A stretch of DNA of 64,000 nt. Source: Ochrobactrum sp. BTU1. Lineage in GTDB: Bacteria; Pseudomonadota; Alphaproteobacteria; Rhizobiales; Rhizobiaceae. A program made the position numbers and the translations under genes. The notes under the pieces are model-generated. The model saw only the letters and a program-made list of their open reading frames with translations, was not told where the DNA came from and did not search any database. The stretch lies in contig CP076354.1 of assembly GCA_018798825.1 (NCBI GenBank), positions 868,001 through 932,000 of the forward strand, given 5' to 3'. This document shows positions 26,649 to 36,401 of the stretch, one piece after another; position 1 is the stretch's first letter; the number at the start of each line of letters is the position of its first letter.

Positions 26649-26731
26649 GCGGATATGGCGAAATTGGTAGACGCACCAGATTTAGGTTCTGGCGGGAGAC
26701 CGTGGGGGTTCGAGTCCCTCTATCCGCACCA
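26649..26731 (+). tRNA. tRNA-Leu(UAG)
   Basis: The acceptor stem GCGGATA (26649-26655) pairs with TATCCGC (26721-26727), and ACCA is encoded at the 3' end. The anticodon loop TTTAGGT lies between ACCAGA and TCTGG, giving anticodon UAG (leucine, CUN codons). The T arm is GGGGGTTCGAGTCCCTC. A variable region of intermediate length is present. No integrase or attachment-site duplication is seen at its 3' end. Confidence 0.97.
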
Positions 26732-26819
26732 ACTGCCTTAAGGCAAAAGAATTTCTCTCCCGCGACGAGGCACAAACGCCGGAAACGGCGGGACAATGAC
26801 AAGAAGTGAAGGTTTGAAC

Positions 26820-28250
26820 ATGCAGGTTACCGAAACGCTCAATGAAGGGCTGAAGCGCGAGATTAAAGTCGTGGTTCCGGCCGGAGATCTCGAAGCCAAG
26901 CTCTCTGAGCGGCTCGAAACTGCCCGTGGTCGCGCCAAGATCAATGGCTTCCGTCCAGGCAAGGTGCCAACGGCACACCTGCGCAAGACCTACGGCAAGT
27001 CCTTCATGGCTGAGATCGTGAACGAAATCCTCAATGATTCGTCGCGTTCGATTCTTGCTGACCGCAATGAAAAGTCGGCAACACAGCCTGTCGTTTCGAT
27101 GTCGGAAGACGAAAAAGAAGCTGAACAGGTTCTGGACGGCAAGGCCGATTTCGTTTTCTCGCTGACTTACGAAGTTCTGCCAGCGATCGAAGTCAAGGAC
27201 TTCTCGAAGATTGCTGTCACCCGCGAAGTCGTAGACATCTCGGACGAAGAAGTTGACGAACAGGTTAAGCGCGTTGCTGCTTCGACCCGCACTTTTGAAT
27301 CCAAGAAGGGCAAGGCCGAAAATGAAGATCGCGTAACGATCGACTATCTCGGCAAGCTCGACGGCGAACCATTTGAAGGCGGCGCAGACACCGATGCGCA
27401 GCTCGTTCTCGGTTCGGGTCAGTTCATTCCAGGCTTTGAAGAGCAGCTCATTGGCCTCAAGGCTGGCGACGAAAAGGTTATCAACGTAACTTTCCCTGCT
27501 GAATACGGTGCCGCGCACCTCGCAGGTAAGGAAGCAACCTTCGACATCACCGTTAAGGGCGTTGAAAAGGCTGGCGAACTCGTTCTCGACGACGAAACCG
27601 CTAAGAAGCTCGGCATCGAGTCGCTTGAGCGTCTGCGTCAGGTTGTTCGCGAACAGATCGAAAGCCAGTACGGCCAGATCACCCGTCAGAAGGTAAAGCG
27701 TCAGATTCTCGACGCACTCGATGGCGATTACCAGTTCGAAACGCCAGAAAAGCTCGTTGAAGCAGAATTCAACAACATCTGGCAGCAGATCAACTTCGAT
27801 CTGCAGCAGGCTGGCCGCACCTTCGAAGACGAAGAAACCACTGAAGAAGCTGCTCGCGAAGAATACCGCAAGCTAGCTGAGCGCCGCGTTCGCCTCGGTC
27901 TGGTTCTCTCCGAAATCGGTGAAAAGGCAGGCGTAGAAGTTTCTGAAGAAGAACTGCAGCGCGCTGTTTACGACCAGGTACGTCGCTACCCAGGTCAGGA
28001 AAAGGAAATCTACGAATTCCTGCGCAAGACGCCGGATGCAGTTGCTAACCTCCGCGCACCTATCTTCGAAGAAAAGGTCGTTGACCATCTGCTCGCAAAC
28101 ATCAACGTGACCGACAAGAAGGTCTCGAAGGAAGAGCTGACTGCAGAAGACGAAGATGCAGCTTCGGAAGCAAAGCCAGCCAAGAAGGCTGCTGCGAAGA
28201 AGAAGGCCGCTCCTAAGAAGAAGGCAGAAGAAAAGTCCGACGAGGCTTAA
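26820..28250 (+). CDS. tig: Trigger factor (ribosome-bound chaperone)
   Basis: This 476-residue chaperone contacts nascent chains at the ribosomal exit. The N-terminal ribosome-binding domain includes [10 protein letters not shown], equivalent to the GFRxGKxP ribosome-docking loop. The FKBP-type prolyl isomerase domain covers about residues 160-245 ([35 protein letters not shown]). The C-terminal helical arm follows. The last 30 residues form a Lys/Ala-rich tail ([18 protein letters not shown]) absent from E. coli. The start at 26820 is preferred over the in-frame ATG at 26796. It follows tRNA-Leu by 88 bp. Codon use is strongly biased, consistent with high expression. Confidence 0.96.
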   Translation: MQVTETLNEGLKREIKVVVPAGDLEAKLSERLETARGRAKINGFRPGKVPTAHLRKTYGKSFMAEIVNEILNDSSRSILADRNEKSATQPVVSMSEDEKEAEQVLDGKADFVFSLTYEVLPAIEVKDFSKIAVTREVVDISDEEVDEQVKRVAASTRTFESKKGKAENEDRVTIDYLGKLDGEPFEGGADTDAQLVLGSGQFIPGFEEQLIGLKAGDEKVINVTFPAEYGAAHLAGKEATFDITVKGVEKAGELVLDDETAKKLGIESLERLRQVVREQIESQYGQITRQKVKRQILDALDGDYQFETPEKLVEAEFNNIWQQINFDLQQAGRTFEDEETTEEAAREEYRKLAERRVRLGLVLSEIGEKAGVEVSEEELQRAVYDQVRRYPGQEKEIYEFLRKTPDAVANLRAPIFEEKVVDHLLANINVTDKKVSKEELTAEDEDAASEAKPAKKAAAKKKAAPKKKAEEKSDEA

Positions 28251-28275
28251 TTCTTCCAAGTCTGAACTATTCGAG

Positions 28276-28300
28276 AAGGCCGCGCACTGCGCGGCCTTTT
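28276..28300 (+). terminator. Intrinsic terminator after tig
   Basis: A 10-bp stem (28276-28285 with 28289-28298; AAGGCCGCGC and complement) with a 3-nt loop ends in TTTT. Confidence 0.88.
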
Positions 28301-28335
28301 CATTTGAAGCTTAGTTCGTCCGTTGAAGGTGTGAC

Positions 28336-28830
28336 ATGAATGGATTGCCATATCTCCATTTAGAGCTGACGATGCAGGAAGAGCCACGCCAACCTGCATG
28401 GCCGGCCGATGTCAGTGTAGTTACCTTCTCTGATGAATATGCACGAGCTACTCATGATTTGCTGCTTCGGGCCTATGCCAGCGGCGGCGGTTCGGTCACT
28501 GATTTCGACAGCTGGTACAATGGTTTGATAGCCGATAGCGAATATGATCCGGAACTGGCCGTTCTGGTTCTCGATCAGGTCCGTCGCCCTGTAGCATTTG
28601 TGCAGTGTTGGAATAGTGCTTTCGTAAAGGATTTGGTTGTCGATCAAAGCAGGCGGCGGGAAGGGCTCGGCGAAGCGCTTTTGCTTTGTGTTCTTCGGCT
28701 TTTCTTTCAACGTAATCAGACAACGATTAGTTTGAAAGTGGAGCAGAATAACCCCTCTGGAGCTGAAAAGCTTTACAGGCGTATAGGCTTTAGCGAAGTT
28801 TCAGTGACGAAACTGCCTATGAAACCTTGA
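28336..28830 (+). CDS. GNAT-family N-acetyltransferase
   Basis: This 164-residue protein has the GNAT fold. VRRPVAFVQCWN gives strands 2-4, FVKDLVVDQSRRREGLGEALL is the acetyl-CoA pyrophosphate-binding loop (RRxGLG variant of QxxGxG/A), and the C-terminal NPSGAEKLYRRIGF is the usual helix-turn before the last strand. The substrate cannot be told. GAAGG precedes the ATG. It lies alone between the tig terminator and gatB in the same direction. Confidence 0.82.
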   Translation: MNGLPYLHLELTMQEEPRQPAWPADVSVVTFSDEYARATHDLLLRAYASGGGSVTDFDSWYNGLIADSEYDPELAVLVLDQVRRPVAFVQCWNSAFVKDLVVDQSRRREGLGEALLLCVLRLFFQRNQTTISLKVEQNNPSGAEKLYRRIGFSEVSVTKLPMKP

Positions 28831-28946
28831 GCAAATCACCCTGAAGGGCAGAGAAGGCTTGCCAGTCCTCGCCGTTTGTTTTAGCCAAAGTCAGATAGAA
28901 TTTTTGCTGCGCATTGCGTCGCACAGGAAGAGATAGACGAGTTACT

Positions 28947-30449
28947 ATGACCCTTATTGATACGCGTACGCCTGAACCAAAACGTTTCATCTCTGGCGCC
29001 ACCGGCGACTGGGAAATCGTCATTGGCATGGAAGTCCACGCTCAGGTCACGTCCGAGTCCAAGCTATTTTCCGGCGCTTCCACATCCTTCGGTGCAGATC
29101 CGAATGCGAATGTGTCTCTGGTGGATGCCGCGATGCCGGGCATGTTGCCTGTCATTAATATTGAATGCGTCAAACAGGCTGTGCGTACCGGCATTGGCCT
29201 GAATGCTCAGATCAATCTGAAGTCGGTTTTCGATCGCAAGAACTATTTCTACCCCGATTTGCCGCAGGGCTATCAGATTTCGCAGTTCAAGCAGCCAATC
29301 GTCGGCGAAGGCAAGATCATGATCTCCGTTGGTCCTGACAATAAGGGCCAGTTCGAAGACGTAGAGATCGGTATTGAGCGTTTGCATCTGGAGCAGGATG
29401 CGGGCAAGTCGCTGCACGACCAGCATCCAACGATGTCCTATGTCGATCTCAATCGTTCCGGTGTGGCGCTTATGGAAATCGTTTCCAAGCCAGACCTGCG
29501 TTCGTCCGACGAAGCCCGCGCTTATCTGACCAAGCTGCGCACGATTGTCCGTTATCTCGGCACTTGTGATGGCAACATGGACGAAGGTTCGATGCGCGCA
29601 GACGTGAACGTTTCCGTTCGTCGTCCGGGCGGCGAATTCGGCACGCGTTGCGAAATCAAGAACGTCAACTCGATCCGCTTCGTCGGTCAGGCGATTGAAT
29701 ATGAGGCACGTCGTCAGATCGCTATTCTGGAAGACGGTGGCTCTATTGATCAGGAAACGCGCCTGTTTGATCCTGTGAAGGGCGAAACCCGTTCGATGCG
29801 CTCCAAGGAAGAAGCGCACGACTATCGCTATTTCCCTGATCCAGATCTTCTGCCGCTCGAATTCGATCAGGCCTTCGTTGATGCGCTTGCCGCAGATCTT
29901 CCTGAGCTGCCGGATGTCAAGAAAGACCGTCTGGTCGAAAAACTCGGTATCTCGGTTTATGACGCCTCGATTCTGGTCTCGGAAAAGGCGATTGCGGATT
30001 ATTACGAAGCAGTATCCGATGGTCGTGATGGCAAACTGGCTGCAAACTGGGTCATCAACGATCTACTTGGTGCGCTGAACAAGACGGGCAAGGACATTGA
30101 AACATCGCCTGTTTCACCAGTTCAGCTCGGCGCGATCATCGATCTGATCAAAGACGGTACGATTTCCGGAAAGATCGCCAAGGAACTGTTTGAAATCGTC
30201 TGGAATGAAGGTGGCGACCCGAAAAGCCTCGTTGAAGAACGCGGCATGAAGCAGGTTACGGACACCGGTGCGATTGAAAAGGCCGTTGACGATATTATCG
30301 CAGCCAACCCGGATAAGGTCGAACAGGCCAAGGCCAAGCCAAGCATGGCTGGCTGGTTTGTCGGTCAGGTGATGAAGGCAACGGGTGGCAAGGCCAACCC
30401 GCAAGCTGTTAATGATCTGGTCAAGTCCAAGCTCGGGATTGAAGAATAA
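28947..30449 (+). CDS. gatB: Aspartyl/glutamyl-tRNA amidotransferase subunit B
   Basis: This 500-residue subunit of GatCAB phosphorylates the mischarged Glu-tRNA-Gln or Asp-tRNA-Asn before amidation. Motifs include [31 protein letters not shown] (the tRNA-selecting region), [19 protein letters not shown] and [17 protein letters not shown]. The C-terminal YqeY/tail domain covers about residues 410-500. GatA and GatC are not in the window. The start at 28947 is chosen over an upstream ATG at 28914. The stop shares one base with the next gene's ATG. Confidence 0.97.
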   Translation: MTLIDTRTPEPKRFISGATGDWEIVIGMEVHAQVTSESKLFSGASTSFGADPNANVSLVDAAMPGMLPVINIECVKQAVRTGIGLNAQINLKSVFDRKNYFYPDLPQGYQISQFKQPIVGEGKIMISVGPDNKGQFEDVEIGIERLHLEQDAGKSLHDQHPTMSYVDLNRSGVALMEIVSKPDLRSSDEARAYLTKLRTIVRYLGTCDGNMDEGSMRADVNVSVRRPGGEFGTRCEIKNVNSIRFVGQAIEYEARRQIAILEDGGSIDQETRLFDPVKGETRSMRSKEEAHDYRYFPDPDLLPLEFDQAFVDALAADLPELPDVKKDRLVEKLGISVYDASILVSEKAIADYYEAVSDGRDGKLAANWVINDLLGALNKTGKDIETSPVSPVQLGAIIDLIKDGTISGKIAKELFEIVWNEGGDPKSLVEERGMKQVTDTGAIEKAVDDIIAANPDKVEQAKAKPSMAGWFVGQVMKATGGKANPQAVNDLVKSKLGIEE

Positions 30450-30952
30450 TGTGGGTTCGCAGCGCCAGTGAGGCAGATCTTAAGGCCGTGCATGAATTGC
30501 TGGTCTCGACCTGGCACGCGACTTTCGACGATATTCTTGGCCGGGAAACGGTGAATGCCGTCACCGGCAAATGGCACTCGGTTGCGGCGCTGAAAGCCAA
30601 TCTCAAGAAGCCATATTCTGAATTCATCGTTGCAGATAACGGCGAGGGTGGCATCGACGGCATGGCTTTTGCGAGCCAGACCGGAGAGGGCAAGGCCTCG
30701 CTCCATCAGCTCTATGTGCGTCCTGAATCGCAGGTGCAGGGCATCGGCACAATGCTTCTGGCAGAAGTCGAAATGGCTTTTCCGGGCGTAAACACGATGC
30801 GGCTTGAAGTGATCGAACGCAATGAAAAGTCGGTGCGCTTTTACGAGCGCAAAGGCTATGCCCGCGTGGGCCGCAGTGAAGATTGGGGCGATCCCAATTG
30901 CAAGGAGCCCGTGCTGATTATGGAAAAGTCTCTCGAAGGCTGGAGTATGTAG
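30449..30952 (+). CDS. GNAT-family N-acetyltransferase coupled to gatB
   Basis: This 167-residue GNAT enzyme shows LHQLYVRPESQVQGIGTMLL as the acetyl-CoA motif A and IERNEKSVRFYERKGYARVG as motif B. The N-terminus WVRSASEADLKAVHELL is typical of RimI-like or small-molecule acetyltransferases; the substrate is unknown. The start codon overlaps the gatB stop by one base (TAATG), so expression is coupled to gatB by reinitiation. Whether this has functional meaning is unclear. Confidence 0.85.
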   Translation: MWVRSASEADLKAVHELLVSTWHATFDDILGRETVNAVTGKWHSVAALKANLKKPYSEFIVADNGEGGIDGMAFASQTGEGKASLHQLYVRPESQVQGIGTMLLAEVEMAFPGVNTMRLEVIERNEKSVRFYERKGYARVGRSEDWGDPNCKEPVLIMEKSLEGWSM

Positions 30953-30962
30953 TCTTTTGCTT

Positions 30963-31013
30963 TAACGCGCATCATATCCGAAAACCACTTCACACTTTTC
31001 GGGATGCGCTTCA
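30963..31013. repeat. Mosaic intergenic repeat, copy 3 (short)
   Basis: It consists of CGCGCATCATATCCGAAAACC, ACTTCACACTTTTCGGGATGCGC, a single palindromic module of the family seen at 1111, 39164 and 53129, in the orientation opposite to the copy at 53129. Confidence 0.65.
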
Positions 31014-31124
31014 TACTCTTGTGACAGCGGCAACTTGCCCCTTGCCTTGGGCCTTTGATAGGGCCATAAGCGTTGAAAACCCGGCAGTTAATCTGCCTGT
31101 GGCAATAACGGATCTGGATAGGTC

Positions 31125-31535
31125 ATGAAGAAATTTCTTACGCAAGTCTTCACCTGGTGGAATGGCCAAACGCTTGGCACCCGCCTTCACACCTGGCGCA
31201 AAGGCGAACGGGTCGGCGAAGATGAGTTCGGCAATGTCTACTATCAGGGTGGCAAGGACTCTGAGGGTCGCACCCGCCGCTGGGTCATTTTCAATGGTTA
31301 TGCGGAAGCAAGCGCTATTCCTCCGGGCTGGCATGGCTGGATGCATCACCGCGTTGATACGCCGCCAAGCAAGGAAGACTACAAGCCGCGTGACTGGCAG
31401 AAGCCACACCTGCAGAACCTGACTGGTTCGTCGCTGGCTTATCGTCCGAAGGGATCGATCGCGATTCCGGGAACCACTCCTGCCGAGCGCCCACGCGTAA
31501 CCGGCGAATACGATGCCTGGACACCGGGCAGCTGA
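31125..31535 (+). CDS. NADH:ubiquinone oxidoreductase 17.2 kDa-type subunit (NDUFA12 family)
   Basis: This 136-residue protein matches the NDUFA12/B17.2 family: FTWWNGQTLGTRLHTWRKGE, DEFGNVYYQ, RRWVIFNGYAEASAIPPGWH and WMHHRVDTPP are characteristic. This supernumerary complex I subunit is shared by alphaproteobacteria and mitochondria and sits at the junction of the matrix and membrane arms. The nuo operon is not in the window. The ATG follows GGATAGG. It lies upstream of the DUF2155 gene, another frequent alphaproteobacterial pairing. Confidence 0.92.
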   Translation: MKKFLTQVFTWWNGQTLGTRLHTWRKGERVGEDEFGNVYYQGGKDSEGRTRRWVIFNGYAEASAIPPGWHGWMHHRVDTPPSKEDYKPRDWQKPHLQNLTGSSLAYRPKGSIAIPGTTPAERPRVTGEYDAWTPGS

Positions 31536-31546
31536 TTTGAAGCTTT

Positions 31547-31576
31547 AAACCGGCATGGAGCTCATGCCGGTTTTTT
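31547..31576 (+). terminator. Intrinsic terminator after NDUFA12-type gene
   Basis: An 11-bp stem (31547-31557 with 31563-31573; AAACCGGCATG and complement) is followed by six T residues counted from inside the arm. Confidence 0.88.
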
Positions 31577-31590
31577 CTCTTTTGCGGTAT

Positions 31591-31682
31591 GAGAGCATAA
31601 TTCGACCGGAGTGAATCGGGGGCGATAAGATTATGCTCAACATCAAAATTTTAGAGCGCTGATTTGATTCATTCAGATCTAA
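31591..31682. repeat. Intergenic palindromic repeat, copy 4
   Basis: A degenerate palindrome (GAGCATAATTCGACCGG ... GATTATGCTC) is followed by TTAGAGCGCTGATTTGATTC and ATTCAGATCTAA, the ATCTGATT module also seen at the end of the 1111-1320 repeat. It fills the middle of the 297-bp gap before the DUF2155 gene. Confidence 0.5.
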
Positions 31683-31832
31683 GGCCTGTCTAACGCAAAA
31701 GGTTTGAGGATAGTTGGATCACACATACGGTAGCAAAGCATTGCTGCTTGCAGCTGGGCCACGAATCGTCACAATTGACGATTAGGAGTTGTTCCGGCTC
31801 ATTATTTAACCAGATTAATACGGATATCCGTT

Positions 31833-32288
31833 TTGACGAAGCATTCCACCGGCACGGCTATTAACGGAAAGAACTGGTTCAAGCAGGCAGCAAAGGTGGC
31901 TTTGCTCACTCTGCTCGCTGGCACTTCAAGCTTTAATGCAGCTTATGCTGAACGTATTTCCAATCCTGTTGCAGAGTTTTCGGGTCTCGACAAGATCACC
32001 GGCCGCATCACCAGTTTCGATGTTTACATCAATGAAACTGTGCAGTTCGGCGCGCTTCAGGTAACGCCAAAGGTTTGCTATTCGCGCACCGAGAACGAAG
32101 CGCCGCGCACAGACGGTTTTGTCGAAGTTGATGAAATCACCCTCGACCGCAAAATTCGCCGTATCTTTACCGGATGGATGTTTGCCGATAGTCCGGGTCT
32201 CAACGCTGTTGAACATCCAATTTATGACGTTTGGCTTAAAGACTGCAAGCAGAAGTCCGACGTTCCGCCGCCAGATCAGCGCAAGTAA
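31833..32288 (+). CDS. DUF2155 secreted protein
   Basis: This 151-residue protein has a cleavable signal (VALLTLLAGTSSFNAAYA, cleavage probably after residue 38-39) and a DUF2155 domain: ISNPVAEFSGLDKITGRI, VQFGALQVTPKVCYSR, and FTGWMFADSPGLNAVEHP, ending in VWLKDCK. The two cysteines could form a disulfide in the periplasm. Function is unknown; the family is confined largely to alphaproteobacteria. The start is TTG at 31833; no in-frame ATG or GTG suits the signal peptide, and the ribosome site is weak. It converges with aat without a clear terminator between. Confidence 0.82.
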   Translation: MTKHSTGTAINGKNWFKQAAKVALLTLLAGTSSFNAAYAERISNPVAEFSGLDKITGRITSFDVYINETVQFGALQVTPKVCYSRTENEAPRTDGFVEVDEITLDRKIRRIFTGWMFADSPGLNAVEHPIYDVWLKDCKQKSDVPPPDQRK

Positions 32289-32297
32289 TCTTTCATT

Positions 32298-32912
32298 TCA
32301 GAAAATGGCGACGCCCTGAAGTGCTTCATCGAGAAGCCCTTCATATTTTTTGCGCCGAACTTCGATTGCACCGAAGCGCTCCAGATGGGCTGTCGTGAAC
32401 TGCGTATCAAGCAGTACAAAACCCTGTCGTTTCAGATGCTCGACCAGATAGGCGAGGCAGACTTTTGAAGCGTCGCGCTTACGTGTAAACATGCTCTCGC
32501 CAAAGAAGGCGCGTCCGAGCGTGACGCCATAAAGCCCACCCACGAGTTGGCCGTCATGCCATGCTTCGACTGTGTGGCAATGACCAGCGTCAAAGAGTTT
32601 CTGATAGGCTTCGCGGATCGGCGCATTGATCCATGTCCGCGCTCGTTCGCCGGTACCGCTTGCGCAGCCGTCGATAACGCCCTCAAAGTCACTATCGAGC
32701 CGGATTTCAAAAACTGCTTGTCTGATTGTTTTCTGCAGGCTTTTCGGAATGTGAAAGCTATCAAGCGGGATGATGCCGCGCTTTTCAGGACGAACCCAGA
32801 AAATTTCGGGGTCGTCTGCTTCTTCGGCCATCGGGAAGACCCCGGTGGCATAGGCCCGCAGGAGCAGCTCCGGTTCGATTGTATAGTCGTCCGGTGAGGC
32901 TCCTGCGGTCAC
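32298..32912 (-). CDS. aat: Leucyl/phenylalanyl-tRNA-protein transferase
   Basis: This 204-residue enzyme adds Leu or Phe to proteins with N-terminal Arg or Lys, marking them for ClpS-ClpAP. Motifs are [15 protein letters not shown] at the N-terminus, [43 protein letters not shown] and [18 protein letters not shown]. The family begins near this motif. The start is GTG at 32912. It is the last gene of the aroQ-accB-accC-aat row on the minus strand, 21 bp after accC, an order common in Rhizobiales. Confidence 0.95.
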   Translation of the reverse strand: MTAGASPDDYTIEPELLLRAYATGVFPMAEEADDPEIFWVRPEKRGIIPLDSFHIPKSLQKTIRQAVFEIRLDSDFEGVIDGCASGTGERARTWINAPIREAYQKLFDAGHCHTVEAWHDGQLVGGLYGVTLGRAFFGESMFTRKRDASKVCLAYLVEHLKRQGFVLLDTQFTTAHLERFGAIEVRRKKYEGLLDEALQGVAIF

Positions 32913-32933
32913 TTTATTTATGCACCCATGTTC

Positions 32934-34292
32934 TTATGTATTTGGAGTTTCTGACTGCTTGGCCAGATACTTTTCCAGCCAATGGATGTCGTAATCACCA
33001 TTGGCAATGTCCTGATTGGAAATCAGATCCTGGAACAGGGGCAGGGTCGTCTTGACGCCATCGACCACGAACTCATCAAGCGCACGACGCAGACGCATCA
33101 TGCATTCAACGCGGTTGCGGCCATGTACGATCAGCTTGCCGATGAGGCTGTCATAATATGGCGGAATGCGGTAGCCGGAATAGACGCCCGAATCCACACG
33201 GATACCAAGGCCACCTGGCGTATGGTAATGGGTGATCAGGCCCGGTGAAGGCGTGAAGTTACGCGGGTCTTCCGCATTGATGCGGCATTCAATGGCATGG
33301 CCATGGAAGCGTACATCTTCCTGCTTGACGGAAAGGCCCAAGCCTGCTGCCACACGGATCTGCTCGTGAACGAGGTCGATGCCGGTGATTGCTTCGGTAA
33401 CTGGGTGCTCCACCTGAAGACGGGTGTTCATTTCGATGAAATAGAACTCGCCGTTTTCATAAAGGAACTCGATCGTGCCTGCACCGCGATAGCCCATATC
33501 AGCAACAGCATTGGCACAAATCATGCCGATCTTGTCGCGTGCTTCGGCATTCAATGCTGGGGAGTTGGCTTCTTCCCAGACCTTCTGGTGACGACGCTGC
33601 AACGAGCAATCGCGTTCACCCAGATGGATTGCATTACCTGCACCATCGCCCATGACCTGCACTTCGATGTGGCGCGGCTTTTCGAGATATTTCTCGATGT
33701 AAACGGCATCATCACCAAATGCTGCACCAGCCTCGGTACGCGCAGTTGCAAGAGCTACTGCCAGATCGTCTTCAGTGCGGGCAACCTTCATGCCGCGACC
33801 ACCACCACCGGCGGATGCCTTGATGATGACCGGATAGCCGATTTCTTTTGCGATGCGCTTGGCTTCGTTTTCATCGGTTACGCCACCGTCCGAACCCGGA
33901 ACGACTGGAATGCCGAGGCGCTTTGCAGTGCGCTTGGCTTCAATCTTGTCGCCCATGGTGCGAATATGCGAAGAGGTCGGTCCGATGAAAGTAATGCCGT
34001 GTGCTTCAAGAATTTCAGCAAACTTGGCATTTTCCGAAAGGAAGCCGTAGCCCGGATGGATTGCATCCGCGCCGGTGATTTCGCAAGCAGCAACGATTTG
34101 ATGAATATTCAGATAGCTGTCGCGTGATGGAGGCGGTCCAATGCACACGCTTTCGTCCGCAAGGCGAACATGCATCGCATCGGCGTCAGCTGTGGAATGA
34201 ACAGCGACCGTCTTGATGCCCAGTTCTTTACAAGCCCTGAGCACACGAAGAGCGATTTCGCCACGATTGGCTATGAGTATCTTTTGAAACAT
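32934..34292 (-). CDS. accC: Acetyl-CoA carboxylase, biotin carboxylase subunit
   Basis: This 452-residue ATP-grasp enzyme carboxylates biotin on AccB using ATP and bicarbonate, the first step of fatty acid synthesis. It has the N-terminal [20 protein letters not shown], the glycine-rich lid [30 protein letters not shown] and the C-terminal [19 protein letters not shown] at 34292 fits the family start; an in-frame ATG at 34340 would run into the accB stop region. accB lies 57 bp upstream. AccA and AccD are not in the window. Confidence 0.97.
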   Translation of the reverse strand: MFQKILIANRGEIALRVLRACKELGIKTVAVHSTADADAMHVRLADESVCIGPPPSRDSYLNIHQIVAACEITGADAIHPGYGFLSENAKFAEILEAHGITFIGPTSSHIRTMGDKIEAKRTAKRLGIPVVPGSDGGVTDENEAKRIAKEIGYPVIIKASAGGGGRGMKVARTEDDLAVALATARTEAGAAFGDDAVYIEKYLEKPRHIEVQVMGDGAGNAIHLGERDCSLQRRHQKVWEEANSPALNAEARDKIGMICANAVADMGYRGAGTIEFLYENGEFYFIEMNTRLQVEHPVTEAITGIDLVHEQIRVAAGLGLSVKQEDVRFHGHAIECRINAEDPRNFTPSPGLITHYHTPGGLGIRVDSGVYSGYRIPPYYDSLIGKLIVHGRNRVECMMRLRRALDEFVVDGVKTTLPLFQDLISNQDIANGDYDIHWLEKYLAKQSETPNT

Positions 34293-34349
34293 TGCGCTTT
34301 GCTGCCCGTTCATTGAATAAGCCTGAATTCTACTGACCAATGGGTCGTC

Positions 34350-34814
34350 TTATTCAATGACGACAAGCGGTTCGCCGAATTCAACAGGCGCTGCATCTTC
34401 AACCAGAATAGCCTTGACCGTACCGGCGCGAGGCGCAGAAATCTGGTTCATGGTCTTCATGGCTTCGATGATGAGAAGGGTCTGGCCTTCCTTGACCTGT
34501 GTGCCAACTTCGATGAAGTTGCGTGCGCCAGGAGCAGGGGCGAGATAGGCGGTACCGACCATTGGCGAAGGAACAGCATTCTTGCTGAGTTCTGCCTTGG
34601 TGGGTTCTGCTGCAACAGCAGCAGCCACCGGTGCTGCAACTGCGACAGGTGCAGCCTGCATCACAGTAGCAGCAGCCTGAACCGTTAAATTGCGCGAAAC
34701 GCGGATGCGCAATTCACCATGTTCGACTTCGATGTCGGTCAGGTCGGTTTCATTCAGAATATTCGCGAGATCGCGAATTGTTTCTTTGTCGATGACGGAA
34801 TTTTTGCTGGACAT
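34350..34814 (-). CDS. accB: Biotin carboxyl carrier protein
   Basis: This 154-residue protein has an N-terminal helix, an Ala/Val/Pro-rich linker (about residues 46-72), and a biotinyl domain with the biotin-accepting lysine in IIEAMKTMN (Lys120). [20 protein letters not shown] covers the domain start. It carries carboxybiotin between AccC and the AccAD transferase. AAAGG lies upstream of the ATG. Only 12 bp separate it from aroQ, so aroQ-accB-accC-aat is one transcription unit. Confidence 0.96.
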   Translation of the reverse strand: MSSKNSVIDKETIRDLANILNETDLTDIEVEHGELRIRVSRNLTVQAAATVMQAAPVAVAAPVAAAVAAEPTKAELSKNAVPSPMVGTAYLAPAPGARNFIEVGTQVKEGQTLLIIEAMKTMNQISAPRAGTVKAILVEDAAPVEFGEPLVVIE

Positions 34815-34826
34815 ATAAAGGCCCCT

Positions 34827-35288
34827 TTACGCTTGCCCGTTGTTTTCTTCTTCTTTGGCAATTGCCGCGAGTGCGCGCAGGCCGAGCAGGTATCCTTCCG
34901 CGCCAAAGCCGCAGATGACGCCTTTGGCGACTGCGGAGACATAGGAGTGATGCCGGAAAGCTTCACGCGCATGAATGTTCGACAGATGCACTTCCACGAC
35001 CGTAACTTTGGCCGAACGGATGGCATCGTGAATAGCAACCGAAGTGTGGCTGTAAGCTGCGGGATTGATCAGGACATAGGCGTTTTTATCACCCGCTTCC
35101 TGAATCCAGCTAACCAGATCACCTTCGTAATTAGTCTGGCGAAAATCGACAGCAAGGCCCAATTGTTCAGCCTCGCGCTTGCAGCCCGCTTCGATATCTT
35201 CGAGCGTTGCCACACCGTAGATGCCCGGCTCGCGCTTCCCAAGAAGATTGAGATTGGGGCCGTTCAGAACAAAAACCGTTTTCACCAT
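34827..35288 (-). CDS. aroQ: Type II 3-dehydroquinate dehydratase
   Basis: This 153-residue small dehydratase converts 3-dehydroquinate to 3-dehydroshikimate in the shikimate pathway. Type II motifs are [20 protein letters not shown] with the catalytic Tyr, [19 protein letters not shown], and [20 protein letters not shown] with the catalytic His. It opens the aroQ-accB-accC-aat unit. The 235 bp upstream, before the DsbA-like gene on the same strand, should hold its promoter; an imperfect repeat AGAGGG ... CCCTCT is visible at about 35350-35378. Confidence 0.96.
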   Translation of the reverse strand: MVKTVFVLNGPNLNLLGKREPGIYGVATLEDIEAGCKREAEQLGLAVDFRQTNYEGDLVSWIQEAGDKNAYVLINPAAYSHTSVAIHDAIRSAKVTVVEVHLSNIHAREAFRHHSYVSAVAKGVICGFGAEGYLLGLRALAAIAKEEENNGQA

Positions 35289-35523
35289 ATTCGTCCGTGA
35301 TCGATAACGGGCCTATTACGAAAATTCAATTACACTTCGCATTTCATATAGAGGGCTTGGACGCAAGTCGAAACCCTCTAATTTAATGCTAATGTTTCAC
35401 CACAGCGTTTTTCCCGCTATTCTTTGTGGAATGAACGCTATTTGTGGCAAAAATAGTCATTTATCACTTCTGATTTATTGAATGTACCTTGCCAATAATC
35501 AACAAGACGCGATCTCAATCAGA

Positions 35524-36351
35524 TCAGCTTTTTTTGGCTGAGCGCGCTGCAGCGATTCTTTCAATCAGGCCTTCTGCGCCGATTGCACCGGGAACGAGGT
35601 CGTTTCCGATGATGTAGGACGGCGTGCCGGTGATGTTGAGCTTCTGGGCGAGCTGATAGGTTTCCTGGAAGGCATTGGTGATTGCCGGGTCTTTCATCTT
35701 CTCGCGAAGTTGTGTTTCATCTGCGCCGAGCTTGACCGCATCAGCAATAGCCGAAGCTTCTGTTGCGCGTTCCTGCGCACCGAGAAGAACTTCATGATAC
35801 TCGGCATATTTCTCCGGCATAAGGGCTTTAAACGCCTGCGCTACAATGTGGGCGCGCATGGAGTCCGGTCCGAGGATCGGGAATTCCTTCATAACGAAAC
35901 GGACGTTTGGATCGTTCTTCAGGATTGCTTCCATGTCTGGAAGCGCGCGCTTGCAGTAGCCGCAATTGTAATCGAAGAACTCGTAAACGGTGACATCACC
36001 GTTTGGATTGCCGAAGACAGCATCGTGTGACGGATTGAAAAGCTGATCCTGACTTGATGCCAGAACCTGCTTGACCTGCTCCTGAGCAGCTTCCGCCTGC
36101 TTGGTTTCAAGTGCGGTCTGCACCTCAACCATGATCTCTGGGTTCTTCAGCAGATAATTGCGAACGATTGTCTCTACCGCCTGCTGGTCCAATTGCGGCG
36201 CAGCAGCCATTTCCACAGGTGCAACTGTAGGGGCTACGGGCGCTGGCTGATGTGCGGTGCCGGCATAATAGCCGAGTGCAAGTGCAGCTGCACCGACGAC
36301 GGCACCACCGATTGAACCAAGAATGACGTTCTTCATAGCAATCACTTTCAT
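35524..36351 (-). CDS. DsbA-family thioredoxin-like protein
   Basis: This 275-residue exported protein has an N-terminal helix (VILGSIGGAVVGAAALALGYY) that may be a signal or an anchor, and a Pro/Ala linker. A DSBA-like thioredoxin domain follows from about residue 110, with active site FDYNCGYCKRALPDME (CGYC) and the cis-Pro loop ITGTPSYIIGN. It could oxidise or isomerise disulfides in the periplasm. The N-terminal DsbA/ComA-type helix (VRNYLLKNPEIMVEVQ) is seen in many Rhizobiales homologues. Start could be 36351 or the ATG at 36336; neither has a clear ribosome site. Confidence 0.87.
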   Translation of the reverse strand: MKVIAMKNVILGSIGGAVVGAAALALGYYAGTAHQPAPVAPTVAPVEMAAAPQLDQQAVETIVRNYLLKNPEIMVEVQTALETKQAEAAQEQVKQVLASSQDQLFNPSHDAVFGNPNGDVTVYEFFDYNCGYCKRALPDMEAILKNDPNVRFVMKEFPILGPDSMRAHIVAQAFKALMPEKYAEYHEVLLGAQERATEASAIADAVKLGADETQLREKMKDPAITNAFQETYQLAQKLNITGTPSYIIGNDLVPGAIGAEGLIERIAAARSAKKS

Positions 36352-36401
36352 ACGTTCTGAAATCTCACTTAAAGTGCGGCTTGGGTGGCCTCTTAAGTGG
36401 C

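Noticed and set aside
26649..26731. tRNA-Leu as a possible integration site
   Set aside because: No integrase gene and no duplicated tRNA 3' end were seen nearby; the following gene is tig.
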